A DNA stretch of 64,000 nucleotides from Anthopleura xanthogrammica (Eukaryota; Cnidaria; Anthozoa; Actiniaria; Actiniidae), in assembly GCA_964019055.1 (NCBI GenBank), contig OZ025209.1, positions 11,317,981 to 11,381,980 of the forward strand. The letters run 5' to 3'. Positions 1-19,740 of the stretch are shown piece after piece (within the stretch, counting starts at the first letter, position 1; each line of letters opens with the position of its first letter). The notes under the pieces were generated by a model. That model searched no databases and was not told the DNA's origin. It saw only the letters and a list, made by a program, of their open reading frames with translations. The position numbers and the translations under genes were made by a program.

Positions 1-368
1 TATTATTATTACTATTAATAAAAATATGGTCACTAGCTGAGGGCATTCTTCAAGGCATATAGCAAATTTGTGAAACAATATTTGAAAGTGCTGCCTATTT
101 CTTATTTTGGAATCATGCTTTATGCCTTTAAAATGGACTAGGCTTTGTGACGTCATTTTGTTTGCAATGCTTATGGCATAATAATATGCGAAAATGGCTT
201 TCTGTTCTTTTATTCGCGATTTTGATATCGAATTCAGCACCTCTCATACTTCTAGAAACTAACAAAAAATGTTCATATCATATGCACTATAGGTATCCCT
301 GTAACTTTTTTTGTCACATTTTTGGAACATAATCCGAAGATATATTTTCTTTTTTTCCCCTTTCATAG

Positions 369-1223
369 AGTACAAAATGGCTATCACGTGGCTAGCAACG
401 GCATGTATTTTATTACTTGGCGTGGAATGGAGTATTGTGTATCTCATGACCACTGAACTGTTTCCCACAGTTTTAAGGTAATCAAAGAGCCAATATTTAC
501 TAAAAATATTACTAAAAGTTTACTGGGTCTGAAAGTCAGCAGATTCCACGACCAGAAGCCCATTACTGGGAGCGTCCCTCACCCTATATGGGTCAGTGAG
601 TCAGCATATTCCCAGATCACTGAACCTCACCTATTACTAGGAGTATCCATCTCCCATACTGGTTCTGTGAGCCAGCACATTCCCCTAGGAGCCATTTACT
701 AGGAGTACCTATTTCCCATACTGTACATGTCTGTAAGCCAACGTATTCCCAGAGGAGGAACCTATTACTAGGAGCATCCATCTCCCATACGGGGTCTGTG
801 GTTATTGTTATTGTTATTTGCAGAAACACGGCTCAAGGGACTTGTTCTACTGCTGCTCGAGTTGGAGGGATAGTGGCTCCGTTTATTTTGATGCTTGTAA
901 GTAAATTAACTTTATTTTCAAACTAATGACTAGTGGTAGTATTACAGTACTGTACTCTTTCTCCACAGGCACAGTTACCAGGCTCCAGCATCCATCTCCC
1001 CATGGCTATATTTGGAGGTTGCACAATCGTTTGTGCGATATCATCACTATGGTTACCGGAGACTGCTCTGATAACCTTACACCAGACGATCGAGGAAGCT
1101 GAGGAAAGTATTGAAAGCTATCGTATACCTTTTCTAACTAGAAGAAAACGTCGTGAATTCGTCGTAGTTGATGAATATGAGACAGAGCAGCTTCAAGGAC
1201 CGTCCAATAAAGATAACGAATAA
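369..1223 (+). CDS. SLC22-type MFS transporter, copy 1 (3' exons only)
   Basis: Three coding exons are visible: 369-477, 824-896 and 969-1223 (TAA stop). They encode the last ~144 residues of an organic cation/anion transporter-like major facilitator protein: the membrane helix with TELFPTVLR, the following NTAQGTCSTAARVGGIVAP segment typical of SLC22 proteins, and a final helix ending in WLPET and a charged cytoplasmic tail. Exon sizes (109 and 73 nt) and phases match copy 2 at 5.8-13 kb exactly and the last exons are nearly identical up to the tail, so the two are tandem duplicates. The preceding exon is not in the window. SLC22 proteins move organic ions across the plasma membrane; the substrate cannot be read from sequence. 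The tail (RRKRREFVVVDEYETEQ) differs from copy 2. Confidence 0.88.
541..800. repeat. Diverged minisatellite, ~65 bp unit, about 4 copies
   Basis: Inside the intron 478-823. The unit contains variants of ACCTATTACTAGGAGNATCC, then ATCTCCCATAC and GTCTGTGAGCCA, repeated four times with point differences. It creates small open frames that are not genes. Confidence 0.75.
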
Positions 1224-2311
1224 GATTGAAAGAATTCTTTGCTTGCTAGCCAACGTCATAAAGTGCTGGGTTTGTCAATCCATATGTATATTTCTAGCGA
1301 ATAGACTAAGTTCAAACTTCCAACTTCACATTAGCCGAATTCAATGACATAAATCAAGGCTACCTTGTTATCCATTGCTTTCATATGTTCGACAAACGTA
1401 GTTCGACAAACGTAGCAAAAATATCTAGAAATAGTAATCCATTAAAATGAGCGGGGAAACGGGAAGTCAAAGTGATCCAGATTTCTATATATTTTGCCGC
1501 GTTTGCCCTAATTTCAAGATGGGCATGGCGGACGAAACCGTGAAGTGGCTTATTAGTTTCAACTAAACAATCTTTTTTAAAACATCTTTTAAATACGTTT
1601 ATAAGCATTTTTAAAGAATTTTTGAATATCTTTTGAATATTCTATTTTTGAATATCTTTTGAAAATCTTTTAAACATCGTTTTATAGCTTGAAAATCGTA
1701 ATAGTCTTAAGATCACTGGTCTGCCTGTGTCAACGTTAGGATCAGATTTCTGTAAACTCGTCCTTTAATTTATTTCACCTCATCCTGTCTTCTTACAACC
1801 CTCAAGAGTCATGCTCATGAATGTAATTCTGCACTTAACCTCTTTCTCAGACCTTTTACTTGTTGTTTTCAAATATTTCAATTTATTTACTTCATGAAGA
1901 TATTGAAAAAATGCGCACTTTAAAAATAATGACTACTTTGCATCCTTCGATTTGCTGAATAACCTTTAAAACTTTATTAGGGTACCATATAAAGTTGAAC
2001 TTCAACAGGGCACTGAAACTAAAAAATTGCATGGGACTCTAAATTTTTCTTTGCATTTTCAAAAACAATAGGTAAAAGCAATCTTTGTCAAAGTTTGAAC
2101 AAAAACCCAACTATATAGGTTCCCTATATGGCTTGTGTTATAGAGGACACTAGCTTCGTATAAGAAGTAAATGATAATTAAAGTTGATTTTTCCTATTTT
2201 ATTTCCACCTTTCACTTTTTTCTAAGTTGGGTTCCCTTTGGTAACAAGGAGAGTTTACCAACTAGAAGATACTATTTTTTTTTTCGAGTTTGACAAATTT
2301 TACAACAAGTG

Positions 2312-2457
2312 TATAGACCCCTATATAGCTTGCAGCATGTCGGAATGCAGCTCAATTTGGAGGACGAAACGATAGGTTCCAATTCTCAGGAGTTTGAAAT
2401 TCTTTTGTTTTGTCCTCCAAATTGAGCTGTTTTTACGTCATGTGAAAGGGGTCTATA
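2312..2457 (+). mobile_element. Palindromic MITE, family A, copy 1
   Basis: Ends TATAGACCCC and GGGGTCTATA are inverted; an inner inverted pair CAGCTCAATTTGGAGGAC / GTCCTCCAAATTGAGCTG flanks a short loop. The same element recurs at 4508, 10859 and 56421, and partly at 8332. No coding capacity. The TA at both ends is compatible with TA target duplication. Confidence 0.75.
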
Positions 2458-4507
2458 GCTGGGTTCTCTTCTGGTTGTCTTTTCCTACCTTAGCAAAACT
2501 CAACACACTAGGTCTCAATTAAATGTCTTCATAACCTTCATGTTGAATGAATTTAACGAAATATTTGTTATTAGGAGCCTTTCATTTTTTTATCGGGGAC
2601 GGGTGGGGTGGGTACCCATACAAGAAATCTGACCCGCGTTTTCCATTCCAAGTGCGAGGAATTAGTTGAATGACGAGTATAAGTGGATACAGTACTCGTC
2701 GTTATCCGCTCCTCGCATACATAATAGTCCATTTTATAGTCCCGCCGCCATCTTGAAAATTACACTGGAACGAGGTTGCAGTTGTCCCGTCCGTCATTGG
2801 TATAGACTATTCGTCGATTTTCGTTGGCTCGACTTGGCCCGACCAAGACAACGAGGAACGCTGGTCTAATTTCTTTAACAGCGCGCGCGTAATAAGCAAA
2901 TGCTTAAAGGAACGCCTTTAATATTGTAGATTACACGCGCTAGCTTAAAAAACAATTGCAAACAAAATTCTAACGTGCTTCTTTGCCAACCTCCAACATT
3001 CACCACTTTTACATCCCCATAATGCTTTGCGTTTTTGTGGGGCAACAATAACGAAACTGATTATTTGAAATATCAAAACTTTTCTTGCAGATGCTGAGTA
3101 TGTTTGCTATTAACGTTGAGTTAATTCACGCACGGGAGAATGAAACGTTTGGTGTTACAGACAATGTGTGGACTTACTAAGAAATGTCATGACATTTACT
3201 CATGAAGCTGTTCAAATTTCTTCCTTTCTGGTTTTTGCTAGATTTTGATAGATTCATTAGTGTTTTTGGATGGTTTTTCTTCAATTCTTATTAATATTCA
3301 TTTTAATATTAACGATTTTGTCTCGTTGCTGCCCCCCAAAACGCAAACCATTAAGGGGATGTGAAAGTAGTGAATAGCCAACGTGTCTTTTGCATGCTAT
3401 TTTCTTTTCTTGGGAATGACTGCAAACTATCAATTCCGTCTGTGATGTCCTGACATAGATCAGTCAAGAGGGGTTTCGATAAACATTGAACGTTGGAATG
3501 TTTGGAAGTCGTGCTGAAATGCACCAAGGGGCAAGCGTTTTTTCCCTATAGTGTGACCCTGTGTTTCAATACGGAGCTTGTAATACTACACCGAAAAAAT
3601 ACGATACTTCTTTGGGTGAGCCAATTATTCTGGCGCACTTCTTCTTATCACGAACTTCAAAGTAGATTATCTGAGAGCCGAAAATAAATGAAATAGAATC
3701 AAGGGCCCTGGAGGTAAGAGAAGATGAATAATGCAGTTTGAATACAGTCACAATACTCCAGTTTCGAGTTCTCTGTTGCTCAGACTAAGCCTCGATTTCT
3801 TATGGAATTATTTCGAATATGCCAGTGAAGGTCTGTGACATATTCAAATTTCAGATTGTTTGTATTCAAATTTCAAATTGTTTGAAGTTGTGCATTCTTC
3901 AGACATTATTTAGACGCTGAAATGAGGCTAACCTTACTGAGTCTGTAATCAATGAACACAGCGGTACGTATTCTACGAATATTTGTGTACATGCTATTTG
4001 ATCAATCCAATCCTTATGGAAGTGTTATATCTGAAGGATTCTTGACCTATTTACCACATTCAGTTGTGGCGTCGAATTTGTATAACGTTGCAAACATAGA
4101 TATTTTTTGTAGCTTTTCCCTACCATTCTACCATTTTTTCTACCATTCTATCGCTAATATATTGTCGACTTTCTATATCTCGTTTGTGACTCGAATTATT
4201 CTGGCTTATGGGTAACAACTGGCCTAAAAATAGACGACAGCTGAGCTAGCGAGACTACAAGAATCCTTGCTCAGAAACACTGAAAAAACAAGGTCACACG
4301 ATAACGTAAACGCCGCGTGACATTCCTGGTTCACACACGTACAAGCCCGGCGTACAAGCCTGGTTCACAGACGTACCTGGTTCATACTAGCGTCGTAATC
4401 GTAATCGACATCGTAAGCAACATACGCAGTCTCAGTAGCGTACTGCTAATAAACCGTTCTTGTCTTTTTTCACACCTATATATGTGATAAATGCGGTACC
4501 GAGTCTG

Positions 4508-4647
4508 CTTAAGGAACCCTTGCAGCACGTCGGAATGCAGCTCAATTTGGAGGGCAAAACAATAGGTTCCAATTGTCAGGAGATTAAATTTCTTTTAGTT
4601 TGACCTCCAAATTGAGCTGCTCTGACGTCACGTGCAAGAGGTCTATA
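4508..4647 (+). mobile_element. Palindromic MITE, family A, copy 2
   Basis: Same arrangement as the copy at 2312: GCAGCTCAATTTGGAGG facing CCTCCAAATTGAGCTGC, with GACGTCACGTG before the right end GAGGTCTATA. The left terminus is eroded (AAGGAACCC instead of TATAGACCC). Confidence 0.72.
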
Positions 4648-4861
4648 CTTAGCCTTTGATAGCCTTCATAGCATGTAATATATTATTTATTTTTACTAAC
4701 AGCCCGTGACAATGAGGTGAGGAATGTGTACAAATGAAAAGTACAATTGCTTTAGAACTCTCCGTGCTGAATAATTTACGCACAATTGAGACTAAGACTG
4801 AGCAATAGAGAAATTGGAGTATTCTCTACTTTCACATTGCCCATAATACATTGTGATTTGT

Positions 4862-4902
4862 GAGGGGGTGGTGGTGGTGGTTGTTGGGGGGGGGGGGGGG
4901 TA
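4862..4902. repeat. GGT repeat followed by a G homopolymer
   Basis: Low-complexity purine/G tract, about 40 bases. The length of the G run is prone to assembly error. Confidence 0.8.
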
Positions 4903-5240
4903 ACAAAAACCACACATGTTGAACACTAATAAGAATATGTTGAAAATGCCTCTTATGATATTCAAAGATGTATAAGGAAAAGCCAGAAACAAAAATATTA
5001 AAAGAAACTTGAAGAACTCTATACAGTAAATTTTGAGTCTACTTCAGTCAATTCGTGCGTCAATTGCTGGGTTTCAATCAGCCGATAAAAGTCTTTGAAT
5101 CTCATTATGTGCTCCTAATGGTGGTCAAACACTGACCACCATGTGCTGTCAACCAGAAAGAACACTATTGAAAACTTGTGATTCACCTGATGAACATTCT
5201 GTACGAGACAGGAAATGACGTCAAGTGAAACCCAGCTATG

Positions 5241-5399
5241 CTCCTTTCCGTAGTCTTCCTACAATCGCTTATTATCCCAGCGCGAGCTCGAGCTCAGGGT
5301 AAAATTTGCATATTTTTTATACATTTTCATGCAAATTTTACCCTGACCTCAACCTCATGCTCGGATCATAAGGGATTGTGGGAAGACTATGGAAAGGTG
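5241..5399. mobile_element. Palindromic element (MITE-like)
   Basis: Left arm CTCCTTTCCGTAGTCTTCC and right arm GGAAGACTATGGAAAGG are inverted, and the inner GGGTAAAATTTGCAT / ATGCAAATTTTACCC pair continues the foldback. Non-coding, about 400 bases upstream of the SLC22 copy 2 start codon. Confidence 0.7.
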
Positions 5400-5792
5400 C
5401 ATACACTGACGCACTGACACTACAGGGCTCAATAAACTACAAATAAAGAATATTACAATTGCGTCACGCGTGACCAGTAAATTCGGGAATTCAGATCTAC
5501 CTTTCAAGACTTTATATTTACATTTCAAGCTCCGACAAAGGCTCCGATATACCCCCCTCCCAAAAATTCAGTTAAAAATTTTAATGATAAATGTACTAGA
5601 TGCGTTAGAATCAAGAAGCGCACCTGAAAGATACTTAGGCTTTGACACCGTCGCCACACCACGTTATTTAATTTACTCTATGTCCACCTCTCCCTTCGAT
5701 CCTACCTCCCTAATCGATGTGCTTCAATCTCTAAATGATAATACTTCTCCCTTTCTCCCTTGTATGCAGTGGAAAAACCGCCCGTCAGAAAG

Positions 5793-13056
<7,264 letters not shown>

Positions 13057-13483
13057 TCCGTCGATCCCCTTTTTCTCTTGTAACCAAGTTCGTAGTATGA
13101 AAAATAATCATAGAGTCAATTTCTAGTATCGAGCTAAAGAAAAATTGTAGCAGATAATTAATTTGTACTAGCTTTATTGCTTTTGCGTTATTTTTAACAA
13201 GCTGATAACGAGCCTTATAGTCAATTTTTTTTCACCTCTAAGAGACCAGTCATTATTTGTCGAAGATTGGCTGATCCCAAAAAGGCACTATATTTTCTCA
13301 TCTTTGCCCCCCCCCCCCCCCCCTCGTGATACACGTCAAAGTATAGCTGATAAAAGCTGATAACCCCTCATGTGATCTCCGACCCCTCCCCCCGGCGATA
13401 AATAGTGAGCCGTTCCCGCTACTGAAAAGCTGAGCTTGATAATATGACTGATCACTGATGAGTTCAGCATAAAAAGTATTAGA

Positions 13484-13661
13484 AAAAACCTACTAATGGT
13501 CTATCACCAATCGAGCCCTGTGATTGGCTGAGCTACTAGGGGTCTATTAGTGATAGACCTCTAGTAGCGAAAAGTGCCGGTTTTGAAAACCAAAAAAAAA
13601 AATATTTAAAGCAAAATCCAAAACTTTTTGCATCCTTTTATTGGACCGATTAGTAGGTTTT
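13484..13661. repeat. Foldback element
   Basis: GAAAAAACCTACTAATGGTC at the left is the imperfect inverse of GGACCGATTAGTAGGTTTTT at the right; internal GGTCTATCAC / GTGATAGACC is also inverted. Non-coding. Confidence 0.6.
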
Positions 13662-13667
13662 TACTAA

Positions 13668-13773
13668 AACAATTAGACCTCTCGCCCTCATGGCCTACGA
13701 GTCAATAGCCCATTCGGCCTTCGGCCTCACGGGCTATTGACTCGTAGACCATTCGGACTCGAGGACTAATTGT
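13668..13773. repeat. Long hairpin
   Basis: AACAATTAG...CTACGAGTCAATAGCC folds back on GGGCTATTGACTCGTAG...CTAATTGTT with a GGCCTTCGGCC centre. Near-perfect stem about 45 bp. Confidence 0.75.
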
Positions 13774-14255
13774 TAATTAGATAGTATGATCTCATATAAT
13801 ATACACAGGATAGCGCGCAAAAATAAGAATTAATAGAGTAGGTTAAAGTAGATGTATGCATGTGATTTAACTGAAGAAGTGACTCATGGATGAACTCATG
13901 GCATTATTGAACCAATCAATCAAAATTTTTGAAATCTTTTTTTATTTATTTATTATTATTTTTTAATTTTTTTTATTTTGAAATCATGGCTCAGCTAATT
14001 TTGAACACGGCGAAATCTGCTCTTCTCAAAGTCAGTAACGTGAACGACATCAGAAGAAATTTTCTTGACGAAGGCTTATCTCATAAAGCCCAGTGATGGT
14101 TGGATTTCAATCCTAAGCCCGCTGTTAAGAAAAGAAAAAAAATACCTTTGCGCACTCAGTGCTCTCTGTATGATGAGTTGCATGTCAAGCGCTTAAACTT
14201 AATTTAATTTTTTAATTTTTTAATTTAATTTTTAAAGTTTGCTCATTTTTTATGC

Positions 14256-14330
14256 GATTTTGAGCCGCCAATACGGGTTTATATTTACGGGCCGTGTAGT
14301 CGCATAAACCCGTATTGGCGATTCAAAATG
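14256..14330. repeat. Hairpin with CCAATACGGGTTTA arms
   Basis: GCCAATACGGGTTTAT and ATAAACCCGTATTGGC are inverted around a ~20 base loop. A looser inverted pair (TGTATCGCGATTC / GAATCACGATACA) follows at 14340-14420. Confidence 0.65.
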
Positions 14331-14605
14331 GCAATAAGATTGTATCGCGATTCTCCTATCGCGCGGTAATTCTATTGTTGGCCTCTCCCGATTAAACTCA
14401 TAAGGGAATCACGATACAAAAAAAAAAATATATATATATATATGCATGGCCTATTAACTTTATAATGCTGCCAAAAAAGCCAAAGAATAAAAAAGAATTA
14501 AAAACCCTCAAAATCAGTTATAAAATTGTTTATCGAAAAGGGTGGGGGTGTCTCAGGATAAAGAGACTGGATTGGGTTACCTGTGTCAGAGGTTACAGAT
14601 CCAAG

Positions 14606-17600
14606 ATGGCGGCTGCTGTTGCACGTTGTGTGTCTCTTCGTAGTTTTTCATTGATTTTAAGAAGACCAGCTATTACGACGACAAAAGGATTATGTTCAAG
14701 GTACATCCTTTTAGAGCATAAATCTCTCTTTCAAACACAACATTTACCTTTCCTTGCTCTTAACTATAGATTAGTGAATTTAATCTTAAAAATTCTGCAA
14801 CTGGAAATTTTTCTAAGAAGATTTAGAAAAGAATGAGTTCATATAAATCTTTCGTTCACATAGTTCAGGAGAAGAACCAGGTCCAAGAATCTACACCAGA
14901 ACAGGAGACAAAGGTAATAATACAATAATATTGTAAGACGATTATTAATTTGTGAAGCTTGCTATTTTATGGTTAGGTTTATGGGATATAGAACTTTGTG
15001 TAACACTTCGCCCCCCCTCCTCCTCCCCCCCAAAAAAACTGGGACGCGCGTTTTCTTTGATTTTTACTTTTATCTTTCAATAATTCTTTTACTAGTTGGA
15101 TTTTTTGTTCATGTTTTTTGTGCTTAACAAAGAGATAGAATTGGCAGTGATTTCAAAATCAAATATACCTCCTCTCCTCCCCCCTCTCCTCCCCTCCCCT
15201 CCCTCTCTATGTTTGCATATTACATATATTGAAAGGAAATTGTGGATTTAATTTTGGACATGTCCATTTTTTACTCAATATATTTTGGGGGGGGGGGGGG
15301 GGTATATAGGTTATAGGGCTGGTAGAGACAGTGGTGGGCTTGCTTTGACTTTTCTTATACATGGATCAACAGTAAAAAAAAAGCAGAAAAAAGTCTCTAT
15401 AAATACATTATACCTTGCCTATTTGTACCTTGTGAGTGTTTGCATATATAGTAGAGTTTGACTAGATGTGATTATTATAAATATATTTGGTTTTCAGGAT
15501 TTTCTAGTACATTTGGTGGACAGCGGCTACCAAAAACTGATATTCTTTTTGAAGCACTTGGCACCAATGATGAACTCTCGTCACATATTGGGTAAGGCAC
15601 AGTATTTGAATAGGAAATATATGTTATTTACACACCAGTAGGTCTGGATAGGGAAAAACTGTGCCCAAGGTCTTGAATATACAGACTCAGGTCGTTAGAC
15701 TGAGGTGCGTTTTCAAGGCTGAATGCACAGTTTTTCCCTATCCGGACTGACTTTTGGACGGTAATTAACTTATTAATTTTTTTCCAATGGATTTTCCACT
15801 TGTTTTGCATCCGTTATCTCATGCGCTTGTGCAGATGACGTCAGGATACTGGACCATAGGTAGATTACTAAGAAAATACTGTCCCCTCAAACAGCCAATC
15901 AGAGCACACAAATTTTTAGGATACCAGACTAGAATTTTTTTTTAATGTATATATGTACATAATATACATGTACATTTAATATGTAATTAAGAAGTATTTC
16001 AAATGTTTTATAATTTGGAAAAGGCAACTTATGTGCTGCCTCTCATCATTGCGACCAATCCCAATTCAATCTAGCATCATGTGCTTTAGTCATGTGCCTA
16101 AGGCTAGCTCAGAAGACTGAACAATCACTCCTGGCATTGCTCAACGCAAAATATAAAAATTACCTTTCCTTTTTTTCTCATGCGTGATGTCTCCTAAATA
16201 GGGTTGCCAAGGAATTTTGTGAAGAATCAGGACAAGATCTAGAGGATCTTGTAAATAAACTAGATAAGGTAAGCTGTTTATAGAGTTATGTGTGTATAAT
16301 GTTGGCATTGCACATGCAATGCTATTTAACCTATGAGATCAACCATTATACTTTAACATATCATAAAATATATTATGAAATCTTTTAACTTTTAATATTT
16401 TTGTTTAACATTGTTTTTGTTACTTCATTCACTAGATTCAGTGTATTCTACAAGAGGTTGGCTCCAATATTGCAACCCCAAGAGACAAGTCAAGAGAAAG
16501 AAAGCTGAGTAAGTTACTGTATTTATTCTTAACTACGATAAAGAAATTCCTGTGTAAAATGGTCATCTAGTCACAGGGGTTTCTTTATCGCTCAATCGAA
16601 TGAACTTTTCCAATCATAGTTTGATTGACGGAATCCAAAACACCAGACGTCTGGAGTTGGTAAGGTTGCAAAGTTATGAAAATGGCTTCAAATTGTTTTG
16701 TAGAGCAAACAGAGTTTAATGAAGGGTACATTCCAGAACTGGAAAAATGGATTGATATCTACCACAATCATCTTCCTCCTCTTAAAAACTTTATTCTACC
16801 AGTAAGTATATATAACTGATATACCTATTCCACATTTATTCTCAAGAAAATGAGTCAAGTCAAGTCCCCTCCCATTGCTCTTCCCCTCCCCCCTCCCCCC
16901 TCTCCCAAAGCACCACTATGCAGGCTAACTCAATCATGGAACTAGGGCCACAGGTTTGTTAGCCACTGGCTATTAAATGCTGTATTGTAAAGTACTGTAC
17001 CCTCATAAAAAAAAACAAGGACAGTTTTCAAGTTTATGAAGGTTCTTCTCTGATTTAAGCCTAATTTTATAAATTTATAAATGATATGGTGAATGAATTA
17101 TTAGATATTTACAGTGTATATTATATACAGGTATGTACATACATGCTCATACTAGGTTTCTTTGTGTTCATACTTTAGTCAGGTGGAAAGAGCAGTGCTT
17201 TCCTACATGTGGCAAGAACAGTATGCAGGAAAACAGAAAGAAGGTATTCAAAAACCACACCAGTAGTTTTTATTTTTAAGCTAGTACATAGAGGCTGGGT
17301 GGGGGAAGGGGGGTGTGCATGGGGTTCACAAAAAGTCTCGGTTACAGGCCTGTATTGTAATGCTATACAAATTCCACTATAGATTTTGTCTCCACCAATC
17401 ATTTAAGGTGGTTTTTGAACAATAACAACAGGTAATCAAGACCAGACATTAGGTATAAATGTAACTTTCAGGATATTTATTTTTGGTTCCACATCTGACT
17501 TCTGACACTTAGCACTAAATCAGTAAATTGTTTTAAAGTTAGTACCTTTTAGTGATAAAAATCGTTAGTTGCCACGCCTACCCGGATATCACTCAGGTAC

Positions 17601-18023
17601 TTTTTAGTGGTCATTTTTCAAACTTCTGATGAGCATCCCCATCCTATTATGTTTGGGAGTTCCTCCCCCCCCCCTGGCCCTGGATTATCCCTTACACAGG
17701 CCATCGTCTCTAAGTATTCATATTTTATATAATTTTTTATTGGTTATAGAGTTGTTCCTCTTGTACAGAATGGAAGTGTTGATCCAGTTGTTGGGAGATA
17801 CTTAAACAGGTAAGAATTATAGAACAGTTAAAACTGTAAACTGTTTCCTTCAAGTCTGGGCTTAAGGAAGTGAATGCAAAACTTTAGGCTTCCCACGTTT
17901 TAAAAAAAAATTCAAATCCTTGTTTTATTCAGGTTGAGTGATTTTCTTTTCACTGCTGCTCGATATTCAGCAAAACGTGAAGGTAAAACAGAAGCTATTT
18001 ATCACAGAGTTCAGCCTGACTAA
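14606..18023 (+). CDS. MMAB: Cob(I)alamin adenosyltransferase, mitochondrial (9 exons)
   Basis: Exons 14606-14700, 14864-14913, 15498-15591, 16202-16268, 16436-16508, 16704-16801, 17179-17243, 17750-17809, 17933-18023 give 230 residues in one frame. The enzyme transfers adenosyl from ATP to cob(I)alamin, making the cofactor of methylmalonyl-CoA mutase. Seen in order: an Arg/Ser-rich, acid-free N-terminus (about residues 1-31) fitting a mitochondrial presequence; [10 protein letters not shown], the nucleotide-binding motif; [46 protein letters not shown] near residues 171-185, holding the arginines whose human counterparts are mutated in cblB methylmalonic aciduria; and [14 protein letters not shown]. 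Human MMAB (250 aa) also has nine exons. The exon 2 acceptor is the TAG at 14861-14863, not the CAG five bases on, because only that keeps frame. No lesion seen. Confidence 0.95.
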
Positions 18024-18177
18024 TTGGTACAGCTATTGCTATGGCAACAGTTTGGGGTATACAGTTGGACAAGTCATCCTGTAACCATTCTATAGCAGGA
18101 TGAATTATAAGCAGAAAGTTTGAAGGTAACAAGATCTTATTAAGAATTGGATCAAGGATAATGGAAGATGGTGAATA

Positions 18178-18400
18178 GTCCCCTTCATAGTTCCCTGTGC
18201 CATCTTGAAAGAGAGCCGTGCCTTTGCATCGAAGCGAGACGAACGGTGAGCTTGCAATGATAGAGACGTACCGCGACATGTGAATAATTGTCCAAGGTGT
18301 TAAAAAAGGTCTCCATCATTCCAAGCTCACCGTTCGTCTCGCTTCGATGCAAAAGCACGGCTCTCTTTCAAGATGGTGCAGGGAACTGTAAAGGGAACTA
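18178..18400. mobile_element. Palindromic MITE-like element just 3' of MMAB
   Basis: CATCTTGAAAGAGAGCCGTG...GCATCGAAGCGAGACGAACGG at the left is the near-perfect inverse of CCGTTCGTCTCGCTTCGATGC...CACGGCTCTCTTTCAAGATGG at the right. May lie within the MMAB 3' UTR, where it would fold into a strong hairpin. Confidence 0.8.
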
Positions 18401-18532
18401 TTGTGTGAAGTTATTCGAGATGGTGTTTCCAGCAGTACTCAATCAATAATAGAAAATGAATTCGGGATCGACAAAAGACTAACAAATGCGAATGCGATAC
18501 GTTAAGTCATAGACGAAATTTAATTAAATTAA

Positions 18533-18830
18533 ATACAGCTATTTCAAAAAAAAAGTTGAATACTGAATACTGCATACTGAACAGTGCATTCCAAGACCAA
18601 AGGGCATTGTTGGTCTCATTAATTTGAAATAAAAAGTAAATATACAGCGATTTGCTCTCCATATGTCAGCTAGTATATTGTTTCGGATGGAATGAACTAG
18701 AAATAAAATTAATAATTATTATTTATCTCACTTAAGAAAATGTTTTATGACCCAAAATGCATTTCGGTCTTGGAATGCACTATTCAGTATGCAGTATTCA
18801 GTATTCAACGTTTTTTTGAAATAGCTGTAT
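18533..18830. mobile_element. Palindromic MITE, ~300 bp
   Basis: ATACAGCTATTTCAAAAAAA with GAATACTGAATACTGCATAC at the left mirrors GTATGCAGTATTCAGTATTC and TTTTTTTGAAATAGCTGTAT at the right; inner GTGCATTCCAAGACC / GGTCTTGGAATGCAC extends the stem. Central ~130 bases are unpaired. Confidence 0.85.
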
Positions 18831-19584
18831 ATAACAGATATTAAGTTATTAAAATGAATAATTTTCGTCAAAACATGAAAATAGTTTGCATTGAGTCTAA
18901 TTAACGTCCAGTTGGTCTAGTTTCCATTGTGCATAAAATAGACTGTCAAAGGGTAAAGTTTTAAATGGAAAGCTGTTTCCGGTATTACTCCTTACTCGGT
19001 TAATGGTTTTTCACTTCAAATCGGCTTCAATTATGCTTCAATTTTTTTCTTTTTCCAACTCTGACCCAGATGAAATTATTCTTTAAACACTTTACTGTTC
19101 AGGCGTCATTAATAACATTGTATGTCAACTTTGATGTGGTCCAGAAGCTTGCAGAAGGAAGCTGCCCACGTAAGGTTTCTAACCTCTTGGGGTTTACTTT
19201 ACTTCCGGTTGCAAGACAATTTAACGGAAACGGAAGTGGCGTCTGGTAGAGAACGGAAATGAGTGCGTGCTGGTTGGAAACGTGATAAACGTTTAGTAAA
19301 TTAAAATGTGTGTTGTTGATGGACTTGGGAATCAATCATAAATTGACCTTGACTTAAGCTGATCATCGGGAAAAATGCTGCAGATACAAGTGTTTTGCCA
19401 AAAGGAAATTAAAAAATTCCAAGTTGATATTTTCATTTCGCTTGATCTAGACACCATCAGGCTAGCCTGCGTGCAGCACACTAGACGCCACCTTACTTTT
19501 CACGTTTTCCTAGGGATCTGACGAGTCCTCTCTCTGTCTCTCTTCCTGGCCTATTCCGTAACTAACGTAACGTAAAAAAAAAAC

Positions 19585-19740
19585 CAGTTTTCGTATGACT
19601 ATGAAAAACTTACGGCTCGAGCCGCGCCTTGCCGTGACCGTGTCAGTGCCGTGTATGAAAACATTCGACATTCGGATTCGTATTCGCCCGCGCCGTATCC
19701 GTGCCGATTGCCATGACTTTTCACGCTCATACGAAATCTG
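19585..19740. mobile_element. Short inverted-repeat element (hAT-like ends)
   Basis: Left end CAGTTTTCGTATGACTATG and the inverse of the right end, CAGATTTCGTATGAGCGTG, match closely. The internal sequence is GC-rich for this window (CCGTGCCGTG-type words). Non-coding. Confidence 0.6.

Larger units (their letters stand above)
1224..5768. other. Intergenic region between the two SLC22 copies
   Basis: 4.5 kb with no convincing coding exon. It holds two copies of a palindromic MITE (2312-2457, 4508-4647), a separate palindrome (5241-5399), a GGT/poly-G tract (4862-4902) and a 14-16 bp direct duplication near 1387-1416. The promoter and 5' UTR exon of SLC22 copy 2 should lie toward its right end; a 3' splice site (TGTATGCAG ending at 5769) just before the start codon suggests a 5' UTR intron. 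Confidence 0.6.
13057..14605. other. Intergenic region, SLC22 copy 2 to MMAB
   Basis: No coding exon seen. It contains a poly-C tract near 13307, several hairpin elements (13484-13661, 13668-13773, 14256-14330), AT-rich stretches and a TA repeat near 14430. The MMAB promoter should be at the right end; a frame starting at 14465 reads into the MMAB start but its extra N-terminus lacks any family resemblance. Confidence 0.6.

Noticed and set aside
14465..14605. N-terminal extension of MMAB from the ATG at 14465
   Set aside because: The extension is Lys-rich and unlike a presequence; the ATG at 14606 in AAGATGGCGG gives a typical mitochondrial targeting start and normal length.
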